This document shows positions 42,984-54,769 of a stretch of 64,000 bases of DNA, one piece after another (position 1 is the stretch's first letter; each line of letters opens with the position of its first letter). The notes beneath the pieces were generated by a model. It did not search any database. It was given only the letters and a program-made list of their open reading frames with translations, and was not told the origin of the DNA. A program made the position numbers and the translations under genes. Source of the DNA: Marinobacterium ramblicola (GTDB lineage: Bacteria > Pseudomonadota > Gammaproteobacteria > Pseudomonadales > Balneatricaceae); the NCBI RefSeq assembly GCF_019084545.1, contig NZ_JAHREP010000019.1:1-64000 (forward strand), in the 5' to 3' direction.

Positions 42984-44935
42984 TCCCTGAACTTGGTCAA
43001 TATGCGCTGATTCTGACCGCCTGTCTGGCGGTTTTGTTGGGTACTGTGCCGATGGTCGGCGCGACGGTCGGCAACGCCCTTTGGTGCAGCTACGCACGGC
43101 CGCTGGCGATCGCCATGTTCGGTTTCGTGCTGTTCAGTTTCCTCTGCTTGAGCTGGTCGTTTCTGCAAAGCGACTTCTCGGTCGTATACGTGGCCAGCAA
43201 CTCCAATACGGCCCTGCCCTGGTACTACCGGCTGAGCGCGGTCTGGGGCGGACATGAGGGCTCGCTGCTGCTGTGGCTGCTGATTCTGACCGGCTGGACT
43301 GTGGCGGTGGCATTGAAGAGCGGGAATTTGCCGGAAGATATCCAGGCCCGGGTGCTCTCTGTCATGGGCCTGATCACCATCGGTTTCACCCTGTTTATCC
43401 TGTTGACCTCCAGCCCGTTCGAGCGCTATCTGCCGAGAATCCCGGAGCAGGGCGCCGATCTCAACCCGCTGTTGCAGGATATCGGCCTGATCATGCATCC
43501 ACCGATGCTGTATATGGGCTATGTCGGTTTCTCGGTGGCCTTTGCCTTTGCCATCGCCGCACTGCTAAGCGGGCGGCTCGATGCCGCCTGGGCGCGTTGG
43601 TCACGCCCCTGGACCATCATCGCCTGGGCATTTCTGACCCTGGGTATCGCACTGGGCAGCTGGTGGGCCTATTACGAGCTTGGCTGGGGCGGCTGGTGGT
43701 TCTGGGATCCGGTGGAAAACGCCTCGCTGATGCCTTGGCTGATCGGTACCGCGCTGGTGCACAGCCTTGCGGTGACCGAAAAACGTGGTGTATTCAAAAG
43801 CTGGACCGTGCTGTTGGCGATCTTTGCCTTCTCCCTTAGCCTGCTCGGTACCTTCCTGGTGCGTTCCGGTGTGCTGACCTCGGTGCACGCCTTTGCGTCC
43901 GATCCGGATCGCGGGTTCTTCATCCTCGCGCTGCTGGCCATCGCCATCGGCGGCTCGCTGCTGCTCTACGCGATCAAGGCGTCCCATGTGAAAAGCGAGT
44001 CGAGTTTCGCTTTGCTGTCGCGCGAAAGCTTCATGCTGATCAACAACGTTCTGCTGACCGTTTTCTGCGCCACGGTATTGCTGGGCACGCTCTACCCGCT
44101 GCTGGTCGATGCGCTCAATTTGGGCAAGATCTCGGTCGGACCTCCCTACTTCAATGCCCTGTTCGTGCCCTTGGGTGCGCTGTTGGTGCTGACGCTTGGG
44201 ATCGGGGTGCTGCTGCGCTGGAAACAGACATCGTTGCAACTACTGATCAAGCAGCTTTGGTTGCCGGGTGTGCTGGCGTTGCTGGCGGGTGGTGTATCGT
44301 TGTTTCTGTTGCCGCAATGGCCCGGGTTCTGGACCTCATTGGGGCTGGTATTGGCCTGGTGGGTGGTGTTCACCGGCGCACGGGATCTGCTAAACCGGAT
44401 GCGCAATAGAAGCGCGGGCCTGGCCGCCATCTTCGCCCAGTCGCGCGCCTACTACGGCATGATGTTGGCGCATGGCGGTATCGCGGTGCTGATGGTTGGT
44501 ATCGCACTGGTTTCGACGTTCAGCGAACACAGCGATCTGCGTATGGAGCCGGGCGACCGCAAACAGTTCAACGACTACGAGTTCGTATTCGACGGTATCC
44601 GCAAGGTCGACGGTCCCAACTTCCACTCCGATACCGGGGTGATCCGGGTGTTGTACAAGGGCGAAACCTACACCGAAATGTATCCGGAAAAACGCCTTTA
44701 CACCGCGCGGGGCAACGTGATGACCGAGGCGGCGATCGATCCGGGCCTGTTCCGCGACCTGTATGTGGCGCTTGGTGAGTCGCTGGGCGGTGATGCCTGG
44801 GCCGTGCGGGTGCAGTACAAGCCCTTCGTACGCTGGCTCTGGCTCGGTGGCCTGATGATGACCGTCGGCGGGCTGTTGGCCGCCACCGACCCGCGTTACC
44901 GTAAACAGGCGCGTCGAGACTTGGCCGGCGCCTGA
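42980..44935 (+). CDS. ccmF: Heme lyase subunit CcmF
   Basis: CcmF (651 residues) is the large membrane component of the cytochrome c synthetase. It has about 15 hydrophobic segments and the WWD signature [21 protein letters not shown] large C-terminal periplasmic region starts near [23 protein letters not shown] 42980 overlaps ccmE. The predicted length matches the family. Confidence 0.97.
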   Translation: MIPELGQYALILTACLAVLLGTVPMVGATVGNALWCSYARPLAIAMFGFVLFSFLCLSWSFLQSDFSVVYVASNSNTALPWYYRLSAVWGGHEGSLLLWLLILTGWTVAVALKSGNLPEDIQARVLSVMGLITIGFTLFILLTSSPFERYLPRIPEQGADLNPLLQDIGLIMHPPMLYMGYVGFSVAFAFAIAALLSGRLDAAWARWSRPWTIIAWAFLTLGIALGSWWAYYELGWGGWWFWDPVENASLMPWLIGTALVHSLAVTEKRGVFKSWTVLLAIFAFSLSLLGTFLVRSGVLTSVHAFASDPDRGFFILALLAIAIGGSLLLYAIKASHVKSESSFALLSRESFMLINNVLLTVFCATVLLGTLYPLLVDALNLGKISVGPPYFNALFVPLGALLVLTLGIGVLLRWKQTSLQLLIKQLWLPGVLALLAGGVSLFLLPQWPGFWTSLGLVLAWWVVFTGARDLLNRMRNRSAGLAAIFAQSRAYYGMMLAHGGIAVLMVGIALVSTFSEHSDLRMEPGDRKQFNDYEFVFDGIRKVDGPNFHSDTGVIRVLYKGETYTEMYPEKRLYTARGNVMTEAAIDPGLFRDLYVALGESLGGDAWAVRVQYKPFVRWLWLGGLMMTVGGLLAATDPRYRKQARRDLAGA

Positions 44936-44959
44936 ATACCTGGATAGGAAAGAGTGACT

Positions 44960-45496
44960 ATGCGTCGTATTTTGCTTTTTGTACCGCTGTTGATCTTTAT
45001 CGGCCTGGGCTATTTTCTCTGGCGCGGACTGTCGATCGACCCGACCGAGCTGCCCTCGGCACGTCTGAATCAGCCGTTTCCACAGTTCCAGCTTGCCTCG
45101 CTGACCGAGCCGGAGCGGACGCTGACCGAGGCGGACCTGAAGGGGCGGCCGGCCCTGGTCAATATCTGGGCCACCTGGTGTCCGACCTGTAAGGAGGAGC
45201 ATGCCTTTCTCAACGGGTTGGCGCAGCAGGGGGTGACCATCTACGGCATCAACTACAAGGACGAGCCGCTGAAGGCACGGGAGTGGCTCAAGCGCTACCG
45301 CGACCCCTATACCGAGGTTGTCCTCGATCAGGATGGTGCTCTCGGTATCGACCTGGGGGTCTATGGTGCGCCTGAAACCTATGTGATCGACGCCCAGGGC
45401 GTGATCCGCTACCGCCATGTCGGCGCCGTCGATGCCAAGGTCTGGAAACAGCTCAAGCAGGTGATGGATCAGTTGGCTACCGGAGGCGCGTCATGA
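44960..45496 (+). CDS. ccmG: Thiol:disulfide interchange protein CcmG (DsbE)
   Basis: CcmG (178 residues) is a membrane-anchored thioredoxin-like reductant for the CcmH/apocytochrome thiols. A signal anchor (about residues 4-20) is followed by the active site WATWCPTCKEEH, with Cys74 and Cys77. The cis-Pro region is GVYGAPETYVID. I chose ATG 44960 over GTG 44954 because the latter lies too close to the AGGAAAG site. The stop overlaps ccmH. Confidence 0.96.
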   Translation: MRRILLFVPLLIFIGLGYFLWRGLSIDPTELPSARLNQPFPQFQLASLTEPERTLTEADLKGRPALVNIWATWCPTCKEEHAFLNGLAQQGVTIYGINYKDEPLKAREWLKRYRDPYTEVVLDQDGALGIDLGVYGAPETYVIDAQGVIRYRHVGAVDAKVWKQLKQVMDQLATGGAS

Positions 45497-45978
45497 AGTC
45501 ATGGCTGCACTCCCTGTTGCTGGGCGGGCTGCTGGCACTGGGTTCGGTAACCGCGCAGGCCACCATCGAAGCCTACGAATTTGACGACAAGGCCACCGAG
45601 GAGCGGTTTCAGCAGCTGACCGAAGAGCTGCGCTGCCCCAAGTGCCAGAACAACAACATCGCCGACTCCAACTCGCCGATCGCCTCCGACCTGCGGCGCG
45701 AGGTCTACCGCATGCTGAATCAGGGCGCCAGCGACGACGAGGTGATCGACTTCATGGTTACCCGCTACGGCGAGTTCGTGCTCTACCGTCCGCGGGTAAC
45801 GGAGATGACCTGGATTCTCTGGTACGGCCCGTTCGTACTGCTCGGCATCGGTGCGTTGGCCGTGCTGCTGATCAGCAGACGGCGGCGCCAGTCAACTGCC
45901 GAAGGCCCCAAGGTCGGGTTGGATGCCGCCGAGCGTGAGCGACTGAATCAACTGCTGGAACAGGATAAAAAACGATGA
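45493..45978 (+). CDS. ccmH: Cytochrome c-type biogenesis protein CcmH
   Basis: CcmH (161 residues) reduces or holds the apocytochrome thiols. A signal peptide (about residues 1-23) is followed by the conserved LRCPKCQN motif with Cys48 and Cys51. A transmembrane helix lies near residues 110-130 (ILWYGPFVLLGIGALAVLLI) and a charged tail follows. The protein is the short form, with the TPR part encoded separately as ccmI next door. Confidence 0.96.
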   Translation: MKSWLHSLLLGGLLALGSVTAQATIEAYEFDDKATEERFQQLTEELRCPKCQNNNIADSNSPIASDLRREVYRMLNQGASDDEVIDFMVTRYGEFVLYRPRVTEMTWILWYGPFVLLGIGALAVLLISRRRRQSTAEGPKVGLDAAERERLNQLLEQDKKR

Positions 45979-47213
45979 TGGCACTCTGGGGCGCAATCGC
46001 GCTGCTGACCCTGATCGCTGTGGCGGTGGTGTTTTGGCCACTGTTGAGTGCCTCCCGACGGGGCCGCAGCGCGGCGGCGCAGGCGGATGATCGCCAGCAT
46101 CAGAACATCGAGATCTACCGTGAACGCCTGGCCGAGTTGGCCAGTGAGCGCGATGCCGGCACGCTGGATGAGGAAAACTTCGATATCCTCAAGCTCGAGC
46201 TGGAGCGCAACCTGCTGATCGATGCCGAACAGCCCGGCAAGGTGCTTGAGCATCCACGACCGAACACGGCTCAGCTGATCACCGTGGTGTTGCTGGCGAT
46301 GCTGGTTCCGGTAGCGGCGCTCGGCCTTTATCAGCATCTGGGGCGGGCCGCCGATCTCGAGGTCTCGCTCAATCCGCCACCGGCACCGACCACGCTGGAG
46401 GAGGCGCTGGCTCAACTGGAGCAGGAGCTCGAGCGTAATCCCGAGAACGCCGAGGGCTGGTATCTGCTGGCCAACACCTACGTTAATCAAGGGCGTTTCG
46501 ACGAGGGGCTGCAGGCGTTTCGCAAGGTGCTCGAGATCCTGCCCGAAGATGCGCCGCAGTATGCCGGAGTGCAGGGGCAGATTGCGCAGGCGCTCTACTT
46601 CCAATCCGAAGGCAGGATGACCGACGAGGTGCGCGCACAGATCGATCTCACCCTGTCGCTGGACCCGAGTGATATCGCGGCGCTGGGCATTCTCGGTATC
46701 GATGCCTACGAACAGGGGCGGTACCGTGAAGCGATCGACTACTGGGGGCGGGCGTTGCCGGGTGCCTCCGGCGACGCCGCACAGTCATTACGCTCCGGTA
46801 TCGATCAGGCGCGGCAGCAGCTGGCGGCGGCCGGCGAGCCGGTGCCGGAGATGCCGGCCGTCACTGGCCCGGTGATCACCGTCAGTGTCGACATCGCCGA
46901 TGAACTTAAGGCCCGGGTGACGCCCGACCAGGTGGTGTTCATCTATGCCCGTCCCGTGGGGGGGCGCATGCCTTTGGCCGCGGTGCGGCGCAAGGTATCG
47001 GATCTACCGTTGGAGGTGGAGCTGAACGACAGCCTGGCGATGATGCCCGGTGCTGAACTCTCCAGTGTCGATACAGTCGAAATTGGAGCGCGTATCAGTA
47101 ACACGGGCCAGGCGATCGCCGCGCCCGGTGACCTGATCGGCAGCCAGTCACCGATCACTGTTGGCACCGGGGCACAGTCGGTTAAACTGGTGATCGACAG
47201 GGTAGTAGAGTAG
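45975..47213 (+). CDS. ccmI: Cytochrome c biogenesis chaperone CcmI (CycH)
   Basis: CcmI (412 residues) carries apocytochrome c to the heme lyase. Two N-terminal membrane helices (about residues 5-20 and 95-115) flank a cytoplasmic loop with QNIEIYRERLAEL. Periplasmic TPR repeats follow (ENAEGWYLLANTYVNQGRFD near residues 155-175), and a C-terminal beta domain with ADELKARVTPDQVVFIYARP completes the protein. The ATG overlaps the ccmH stop, and this is the last gene of the operon. Only 57 bases separate it from zipA, without an obvious terminator. Confidence 0.95.
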   Translation: MMALWGAIALLTLIAVAVVFWPLLSASRRGRSAAAQADDRQHQNIEIYRERLAELASERDAGTLDEENFDILKLELERNLLIDAEQPGKVLEHPRPNTAQLITVVLLAMLVPVAALGLYQHLGRAADLEVSLNPPPAPTTLEEALAQLEQELERNPENAEGWYLLANTYVNQGRFDEGLQAFRKVLEILPEDAPQYAGVQGQIAQALYFQSEGRMTDEVRAQIDLTLSLDPSDIAALGILGIDAYEQGRYREAIDYWGRALPGASGDAAQSLRSGIDQARQQLAAAGEPVPEMPAVTGPVITVSVDIADELKARVTPDQVVFIYARPVGGRMPLAAVRRKVSDLPLEVELNDSLAMMPGAELSSVDTVEIGARISNTGQAIAAPGDLIGSQSPITVGTGAQSVKLVIDRVVE

Positions 47214-47270
47214 TCTGGTACCCAATAATTAGAACATGAATCAGATAGCGGATAGGAATAGAGCCTAATC

Positions 47271-48716
47271 ATGGAGATCAGTCTGCGCGAATGGCTTATC
47301 ATTGGCGGAATTCTGGTAATTGCGCTGATTCTGTTTGACGGCTGGCGTCGTATCCGGGGTAATCGCAATCGTATCCGCATGGATATCGACCGCTCGGCGA
47401 TCGGTGACGGCTCGGCAGAGGATGTTCCGCAATCCAACCCGGAGTTGCCCAACGGCGGCGCCAGGCGTCGCACGCACGCTGCCGAGCATGAGCGGCATGA
47501 ACCCACGTTTGCGGCCGACTCCAGCGATCTGGAAGACGAATCGGATCGCCTGCCGGAGTTCGAGCCGGCGGTGGTAGACGTCGTCTCCAGCGGGCGTGCA
47601 CCGGATCAATCCGGCGACGTATCGAAGCATGAACCCCCTGAGCCGCCCCGGTCGCCGGCGCCCAACCCGCTGCATGAAATGGACCCCCTGTTCGACGATG
47701 TACCGGTCGAGCCCCGCCCCCTGCGTGCTGAACGCGGGCCGCAGCGGCCGGAGAGCGTTGACCAGTCGGCGGACGCCGAGGCACTGACCGCAGAACCTGG
47801 CCTATCGGCAACCGAGCCGGAGCCCGAGCCGCGAGAGCAGCGTGCAGCCGCACCGTTGCGCGCGCAGCGTGACGAATCCCGACATGACGACATCCGCCTC
47901 GATGAAGAGGATGACCCGCCCTTCGCAATGAGCTTCGAGTTCGATCCTGAACAGCCGATTCCGGTGTTGATGGACCGCGTGCGTGCTCAAGCCACTGCTA
48001 CTCAAGCTAAAGAGACACAGGCGCCGGTAACAAGTGCTGAAGAGCAGGCTTCCGCCCCGAAACGGGAATCCTCGAAACGGCGGCGCAATGCGGACAGGCA
48101 TCCGGAACTGCCGTTTGACGGCGCGGAACAGAGTGCCGAAACGGAATCCGTATCGGAGCAGAAAGCCGCTGTTGCCGCTCGGCAAGAGGCGTCTCATACC
48201 GGCGTGCGGGCCGACACCAGGCCGAGCCAGGCGCAGGCCGAGTCGGCACCCAAGCGTCCGGCACCGGCGATCACCCCCAATCCGGAAGATATGTTGGTGA
48301 TCTTTGTCGTTGCCAGGCGTGGTGAGGTGCTGCCGGGCGCGGTGATCCACAGGATCGTCGATGCCTGCGGCCTGGAGTTCGGCGAGATGGGGATCTTCCA
48401 CCGCTACGAGCGGCCCAACGCCCAGGGTGCGCTGCAGTTCAACATGGCCAATGCCCTGCAGCCCGGTACCTTTGACCTGGATACGATGGATAATGCCGAG
48501 CTGCCGGCCGTGACCTTCTTCATGTCGATGCACGATCCGGCCGACCCGCTGGAAGCGTACGAGTGCATGCTGGCGACGGCGGAAACCCTGGCTCGCCACC
48601 TGGATGCCGAACTGCTCGATGGCGACCGCTCGGTGATGCGCCCGCAAACCAAGGAACATTACCGCGAGCGGATCCGTGATTTCGAGATCCACAAACGGGT
48701 GAAGCGCGCGCACTGA
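47271..48716 (+). CDS. zipA: Cell division protein ZipA
   Basis: ZipA (481 residues) tethers FtsZ to the membrane at the septum. An N-terminal anchor helix (LREWLIIGGILVIALILFDGW) is followed by a basic patch, a long charged Glu/Pro/Arg/Ala-rich linker (about residues 40-335), and the FtsZ-binding domain (DMLVIFVVARRGEVLPGAVI to AETLARHLDAELLDGDR). ATG 47271 follows a GGAATAGAG stretch. It precedes ligA, as in Pseudomonas. smc, often found just upstream of zipA in related genomes, is replaced here by the ccm operon. Confidence 0.95.
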   Translation: MEISLREWLIIGGILVIALILFDGWRRIRGNRNRIRMDIDRSAIGDGSAEDVPQSNPELPNGGARRRTHAAEHERHEPTFAADSSDLEDESDRLPEFEPAVVDVVSSGRAPDQSGDVSKHEPPEPPRSPAPNPLHEMDPLFDDVPVEPRPLRAERGPQRPESVDQSADAEALTAEPGLSATEPEPEPREQRAAAPLRAQRDESRHDDIRLDEEDDPPFAMSFEFDPEQPIPVLMDRVRAQATATQAKETQAPVTSAEEQASAPKRESSKRRRNADRHPELPFDGAEQSAETESVSEQKAAVAARQEASHTGVRADTRPSQAQAESAPKRPAPAITPNPEDMLVIFVVARRGEVLPGAVIHRIVDACGLEFGEMGIFHRYERPNAQGALQFNMANALQPGTFDLDTMDNAELPAVTFFMSMHDPADPLEAYECMLATAETLARHLDAELLDGDRSVMRPQTKEHYRERIRDFEIHKRVKRAH

Positions 48717-48735
48717 AGCAGATGGCCCGTATGGC

Positions 48736-48763
48736 CCTGTCGTTCGCGGCTGCGAACGACAGG
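48736..48763 (+). terminator. Perfect 12-bp hairpin between zipA and ligA
   Basis: CCTGTCGTTCGC and GCGAACGACAGG form a perfect stem around GGCT. Only CTTTCCC follows, so termination would be weak. It may attenuate read-through from zipA into ligA or be a dispersed palindrome. Confidence 0.6.
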
Positions 48764-48797
48764 CTTTCCCAGGCTCCCCTCCAGAGATAGCTTTTGA

Positions 48798-51370
<2,573 letters not shown>

Positions 51371-51382
51371 AAGGAGGTTGCC

Positions 51383-52069
51383 GTGGAGCAACTTGATCAG
51401 ATCACCAGCCTGATCGCGCTGTCGATGGGCGTTGCCTGGGCCAGCGGTATCAACCTCTATGCCACGGTGCTGATGCTGGGCGTGCTGGCCAATATGGGCC
51501 ATATCACGCTGCCGCCGGGGCTGGAGATCGTCTCCGATCCGCTGGTGCTGATGGCGGCCGGATTGATGTATTGCGTGGAGTTCTTTGCCGACAAGGTGCC
51601 CGGCGTGGATACCGGCTGGGACACCCTGCACACCTTCGTTCGGATTCCCGCGGGCGCCGCGCTGGCAGCCGGTGCCGTAGGTGACCTGTCACCGGCGGTG
51701 GGGCTGGCCGCGGCGCTGGTCGGTGGTTCGCTCGCTGCCGGCAGTCACAGTCTCAAGGCCGGTACGCGGGTGATGATCAATACCTCGCCGGAGCCGGTGA
51801 CCAACTGGACGGCATCGATCAGCGAAGACCTGATCGTGATCGGTGGGCTGTGGACGGCACTCAACCACCCCTGGTGGTTTATCGGTGCGCTGATCCTGTT
51901 CGTGCTGTTCCTGATCTGGGTACTGCCCAAGCTGTGGCGAGGGATCAAGCGGGTGTTCGGTTTCCTTGGTCGTCTGTTTTCGGGCAACGGCAATACGACC
52001 CCCCAATCGGATCCGCCATCGGCAGCGCCTGGCAGTAACCGCCTGCCCCCGGGCTCGAACGGCCGCTAG
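51383..52069 (+). CDS. DUF4126 integral membrane protein
   Basis: This 228-residue protein has about four to five hydrophobic segments and the DUF4126 pattern, with GVAWASGINLYATVLMLGVL near the N terminus and VDTGWDTLHTFVRIPAGAAL in the middle. A basic, Ser/Pro-rich C-terminal tail follows. GTG 51383 has a strong AAGGAGG five bases upstream. It follows the YheU-like gene by twelve bases. Function is unknown. It ends four bases from the convergent CBS gene with no terminator between them. Confidence 0.88.
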   Translation: MEQLDQITSLIALSMGVAWASGINLYATVLMLGVLANMGHITLPPGLEIVSDPLVLMAAGLMYCVEFFADKVPGVDTGWDTLHTFVRIPAGAALAAGAVGDLSPAVGLAAALVGGSLAAGSHSLKAGTRVMINTSPEPVTNWTASISEDLIVIGGLWTALNHPWWFIGALILFVLFLIWVLPKLWRGIKRVFGFLGRLFSGNGNTTPQSDPPSAAPGSNRLPPGSNGR

Positions 52070-52073
52070 TTTT

Positions 52074-52742
52074 TCAAGCCCAGCTTTCGACCCGGGCGTT
52101 ATTGATCAGTAGCCTCAGCAGGTCGGAGCGGGTGATGATGCCGATCACCCGCTCCTCTTCATCGATAACCGGAATGGCGCGGACCGGATAGTTGACGAAG
52201 GTGGCGGCGAGAACCGACAGCTCGGTATCCAGCGCGGCAACGATCACCTGGCGCTGGTAGGCCTGGGATACCGGCAGTGCGGAGTTGTTGCCATAGGGCT
52301 CGATATCCCGATCCGACAGCAGCCCCAGCGGGAGACCCTCCTCGTCGACAACGGCGAGATGGTGGATATTGTGTGCCTGCATCTTCTGCGCTGCACTGTT
52401 CAGGGTGTCGGCGGTGCGCGTGGTGTAGACCGGCGACACCATCAACTGCCGCGCCGTAAGTCCTTTCTTGCGCCGCTCGCGATCGCCATAGCCCGAATTG
52501 CCATAGGTGTTCGGACTCTCCGGTTGCTGTTCGGCGCCCGGCAGGCGTCGCTGCCGGCTCTGGCGACCGGCATTGGCCAGGGCGTCTTCGAGCTCTTTGG
52601 CTTCGTCGCGGGCGATATCGTCGCTTTCCGGTAGCGATGTGGTACGGCTGAGCTCGGTCAGCTGATCGACGCCCTTGGGTTTGAACAGCGCCGAGACAGG
52701 GGTCTGGATTCGATACCCCTGGTCATAGACAACCAACGCCAT
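52074..52742 (-). CDS. CBS-domain protein
   Basis: This 222-residue cytoplasmic protein has an unrecognised N-terminal part (1-95, including a charged Arg/Gln-rich stretch) and two CBS motifs. CBS1 spans about residues 97-155 (LMVSPVYTTRTADTLNSAAQ) and CBS2 about 163-218 (VRAIPVIDEEERVIGIITRS). CBS pairs bind adenine nucleotides and tune other proteins. No effector domain is attached, so the target is unknown. It follows mnmC by 29 bases and is likely the last gene of the galU-pgi run. Confidence 0.88.
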   Translation of the reverse strand: MALVVYDQGYRIQTPVSALFKPKGVDQLTELSRTTSLPESDDIARDEAKELEDALANAGRQSRQRRLPGAEQQPESPNTYGNSGYGDRERRKKGLTARQLMVSPVYTTRTADTLNSAAQKMQAHNIHHLAVVDEEGLPLGLLSDRDIEPYGNNSALPVSQAYQRQVIVAALDTELSVLAATFVNYPVRAIPVIDEEERVIGIITRSDLLRLLINNARVESWA

Positions 52743-52771
52743 GGTGTAACCTCGCGTAAGGACTGTTGGTA

Positions 52772-54763
52772 CTATATCGTCCGTCTGATCAGATTCTTGA
52801 TCACGAAGCGTACCGGATTCAGCGCGTCGGCCACCCTGCGGGGAAGTGGCAGGGGGGCGTTATCCACCAGTGCCGCGATGAACTCGGCACTTATTGGACA
52901 GCTGACCAGCCCTTTCGATCCATGACCGGCATTGACGTACAGGCCGGGCAGGTGGCGCATGCCGGGTTCGAAGCGCCACTTGGAATCCTGTCTTAAACGG
53001 GCGAAGCGTTGCTCTACCCAGTCAAACTCCGGCACCGGGCCGACGATCGGCAGGTAGTCGGGTGTCGTCGCGCGGTAGGCCACGCGCCCCTCTGCCTTTG
53101 TGATGTCCAGCGCCCGGGCCAACTCCGGTATGGCCCGCTCGAGCAGGTCGAGATTGGCCTGATGCTCCTCTGCGCGGATATCGAGCGCCAGGTCATGCAG
53201 TTTGAAGCTGGCGCCAAAGCAGTAACGGCCGTCAAGCGCCGGCGAGATATAACCCTCGCCGCACACCACCCGTTTCAGCGGTGCCGGGTGCTCGGGCTGC
53301 TCCGTTTGCGTGGTCTGGCCGCGAATCGGTTTGAGCGGCAAACTGGCCAGCGGTTCGAGACGATTGGCTTCGGCCGCGCTGCAGACGATCACCACCGGGG
53401 CGCAATGCGCACCGCCGTTGATCTCCCAATGGGCTGATTCCGCGTTATAGTGCAGTGATTGCACCGGCGTATCGAAGTGGCAACGGATGGTGCTGTCGGC
53501 GAGCAGGCGCTGACACAGCAGCGGCGGCGACGCCCAGCCTGCCTCGGGGAAGTACAGCCCGCCGGCGCTGAGCTCGAGCCCGGCCAGTTCGCAGGCCTGC
53601 TGCTGCGTAACCTGACGGGCCAGCTGCTCGGGATAGATCCCGGAGTCGGCCAATTGCTGCTGATGCCGGGCCTCTTTGTCGCTCAGCGCCAAGCTCAATA
53701 CGCCGCAGATATCGCCGAGTTCGGGTTGCTGATCGGCCAACCTGCGGATCAGGGCCGCGGAGTAGTGCAAGCCCGCCACATGCAGCTCGCTCTGCCGGGT
53801 CGGCCGGGTGGCGAGCTTGATAAACAGCGCGCCCTGGGGGTTGCCGGAGCCCTCCAGGGCGGGGGCCGCGTTACGCTCCAGCAGATCGACCCGCCATCCG
53901 CGTCGGGCCAGCGCGGCGGCAGCGCTGCAACCGGCGATACCGGCACCGACAACAATGGCATGTCGCTCAGTGTTGGCCAGCGGCGACGGTCGGGCCAGCC
54001 AGGGTTGGCGTTGCGGGGCGGCATCAGGGGTGGATTCGAAGCGGCCGTTGAGCATCTCCCGCTTGCGCCCGAAACCGGGCAGTTTGCTGACAGCAAAGCC
54101 AACCTCGGCCAAGCCGCGACGGACCAGTCCCGCCGCCGTAAAGGTGGCGAAGGTGGTGCCGATGTGTGAATGGGCGGCGATCTGCTGGAACAGTTCCGGG
54201 CTCCACATGCCGGGGTTGCGCGCCGGTGCGAAGCCATCGAGGAACCAGGCATCGACCTGGCCGTCGAGCTCGGCCAGCATCTCGGCGGCGTCGCCAAAGG
54301 CGAGGGTCAGCAGGATGCGCCCGCCGTCGAACACCAGGGTATAGAAACCGCGTAGCGGTGCAGGCCAGCAGGTCAGCAACTGACGGGCGCCGGACTCGAG
54401 CTCCGGCCACTGCGCCAGCGCCTGGGCCAGATCCTCCGGCAGAAGTGGGTGTTTTTCACAGGAGATGTAGTGCAGCCGGGCCGACTCCGGGGCCTGCGCC
54501 AGCCAGAGACGACGGGCACAGAGGAAATTCAGCCCGGTACCGAAGCCGGTTTCCGCCAGCGTGAACCGGGACCCCGGCGCCAGCTCCCGCCAGCGTGTAT
54601 CCAGCTGGTTGGCGGCGAGGAATACGTACTCGGTCTCCGCCAGTCCGCCGGCCTTGTTGAAGTAGATGTCGTCGAACTGCACCGATACCGGGGTGTTGTC
54701 CTGCCAGCTCAGCTCGGCCGGTGTCAATTTTTCGTCGCGCCTGTTCAATCGGGTTGGATCCAA
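52772..54763 (-). CDS. mnmC: tRNA 5-methylaminomethyl-2-thiouridine bifunctional enzyme MnmC
   Basis: MnmC (663 residues) completes the mnm5s2U34 wobble modification in tRNAs for Lys, Glu and Gln. The N-terminal methyltransferase domain shows DDIYFNKAGGLAETEYVFL, the SAM site ETGFGTGLNF (71-80) and DGFAPARNP (176-184). The C-terminal FAD oxidoreductase domain starts at HAIVVGAGIAGCSAA (268-282). The start appears to be TTG 54763, six bases after the upstream gene's stop, with only a weak ribosome binding site; an internal TTG is possible. Such a modest start suggests coupling to the dehydrogenase-like gene. Confidence 0.95.
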   Translation of the reverse strand: MDPTRLNRRDEKLTPAELSWQDNTPVSVQFDDIYFNKAGGLAETEYVFLAANQLDTRWRELAPGSRFTLAETGFGTGLNFLCARRLWLAQAPESARLHYISCEKHPLLPEDLAQALAQWPELESGARQLLTCWPAPLRGFYTLVFDGGRILLTLAFGDAAEMLAELDGQVDAWFLDGFAPARNPGMWSPELFQQIAAHSHIGTTFATFTAAGLVRRGLAEVGFAVSKLPGFGRKREMLNGRFESTPDAAPQRQPWLARPSPLANTERHAIVVGAGIAGCSAAAALARRGWRVDLLERNAAPALEGSGNPQGALFIKLATRPTRQSELHVAGLHYSAALIRRLADQQPELGDICGVLSLALSDKEARHQQQLADSGIYPEQLARQVTQQQACELAGLELSAGGLYFPEAGWASPPLLCQRLLADSTIRCHFDTPVQSLHYNAESAHWEINGGAHCAPVVIVCSAAEANRLEPLASLPLKPIRGQTTQTEQPEHPAPLKRVVCGEGYISPALDGRYCFGASFKLHDLALDIRAEEHQANLDLLERAIPELARALDITKAEGRVAYRATTPDYLPIVGPVPEFDWVEQRFARLRQDSKWRFEPGMRHLPGLYVNAGHGSKGLVSCPISAEFIAALVDNAPLPLPRRVADALNPVRFVIKNLIRRTI

Positions 54764-54769
54764 GTCGTT

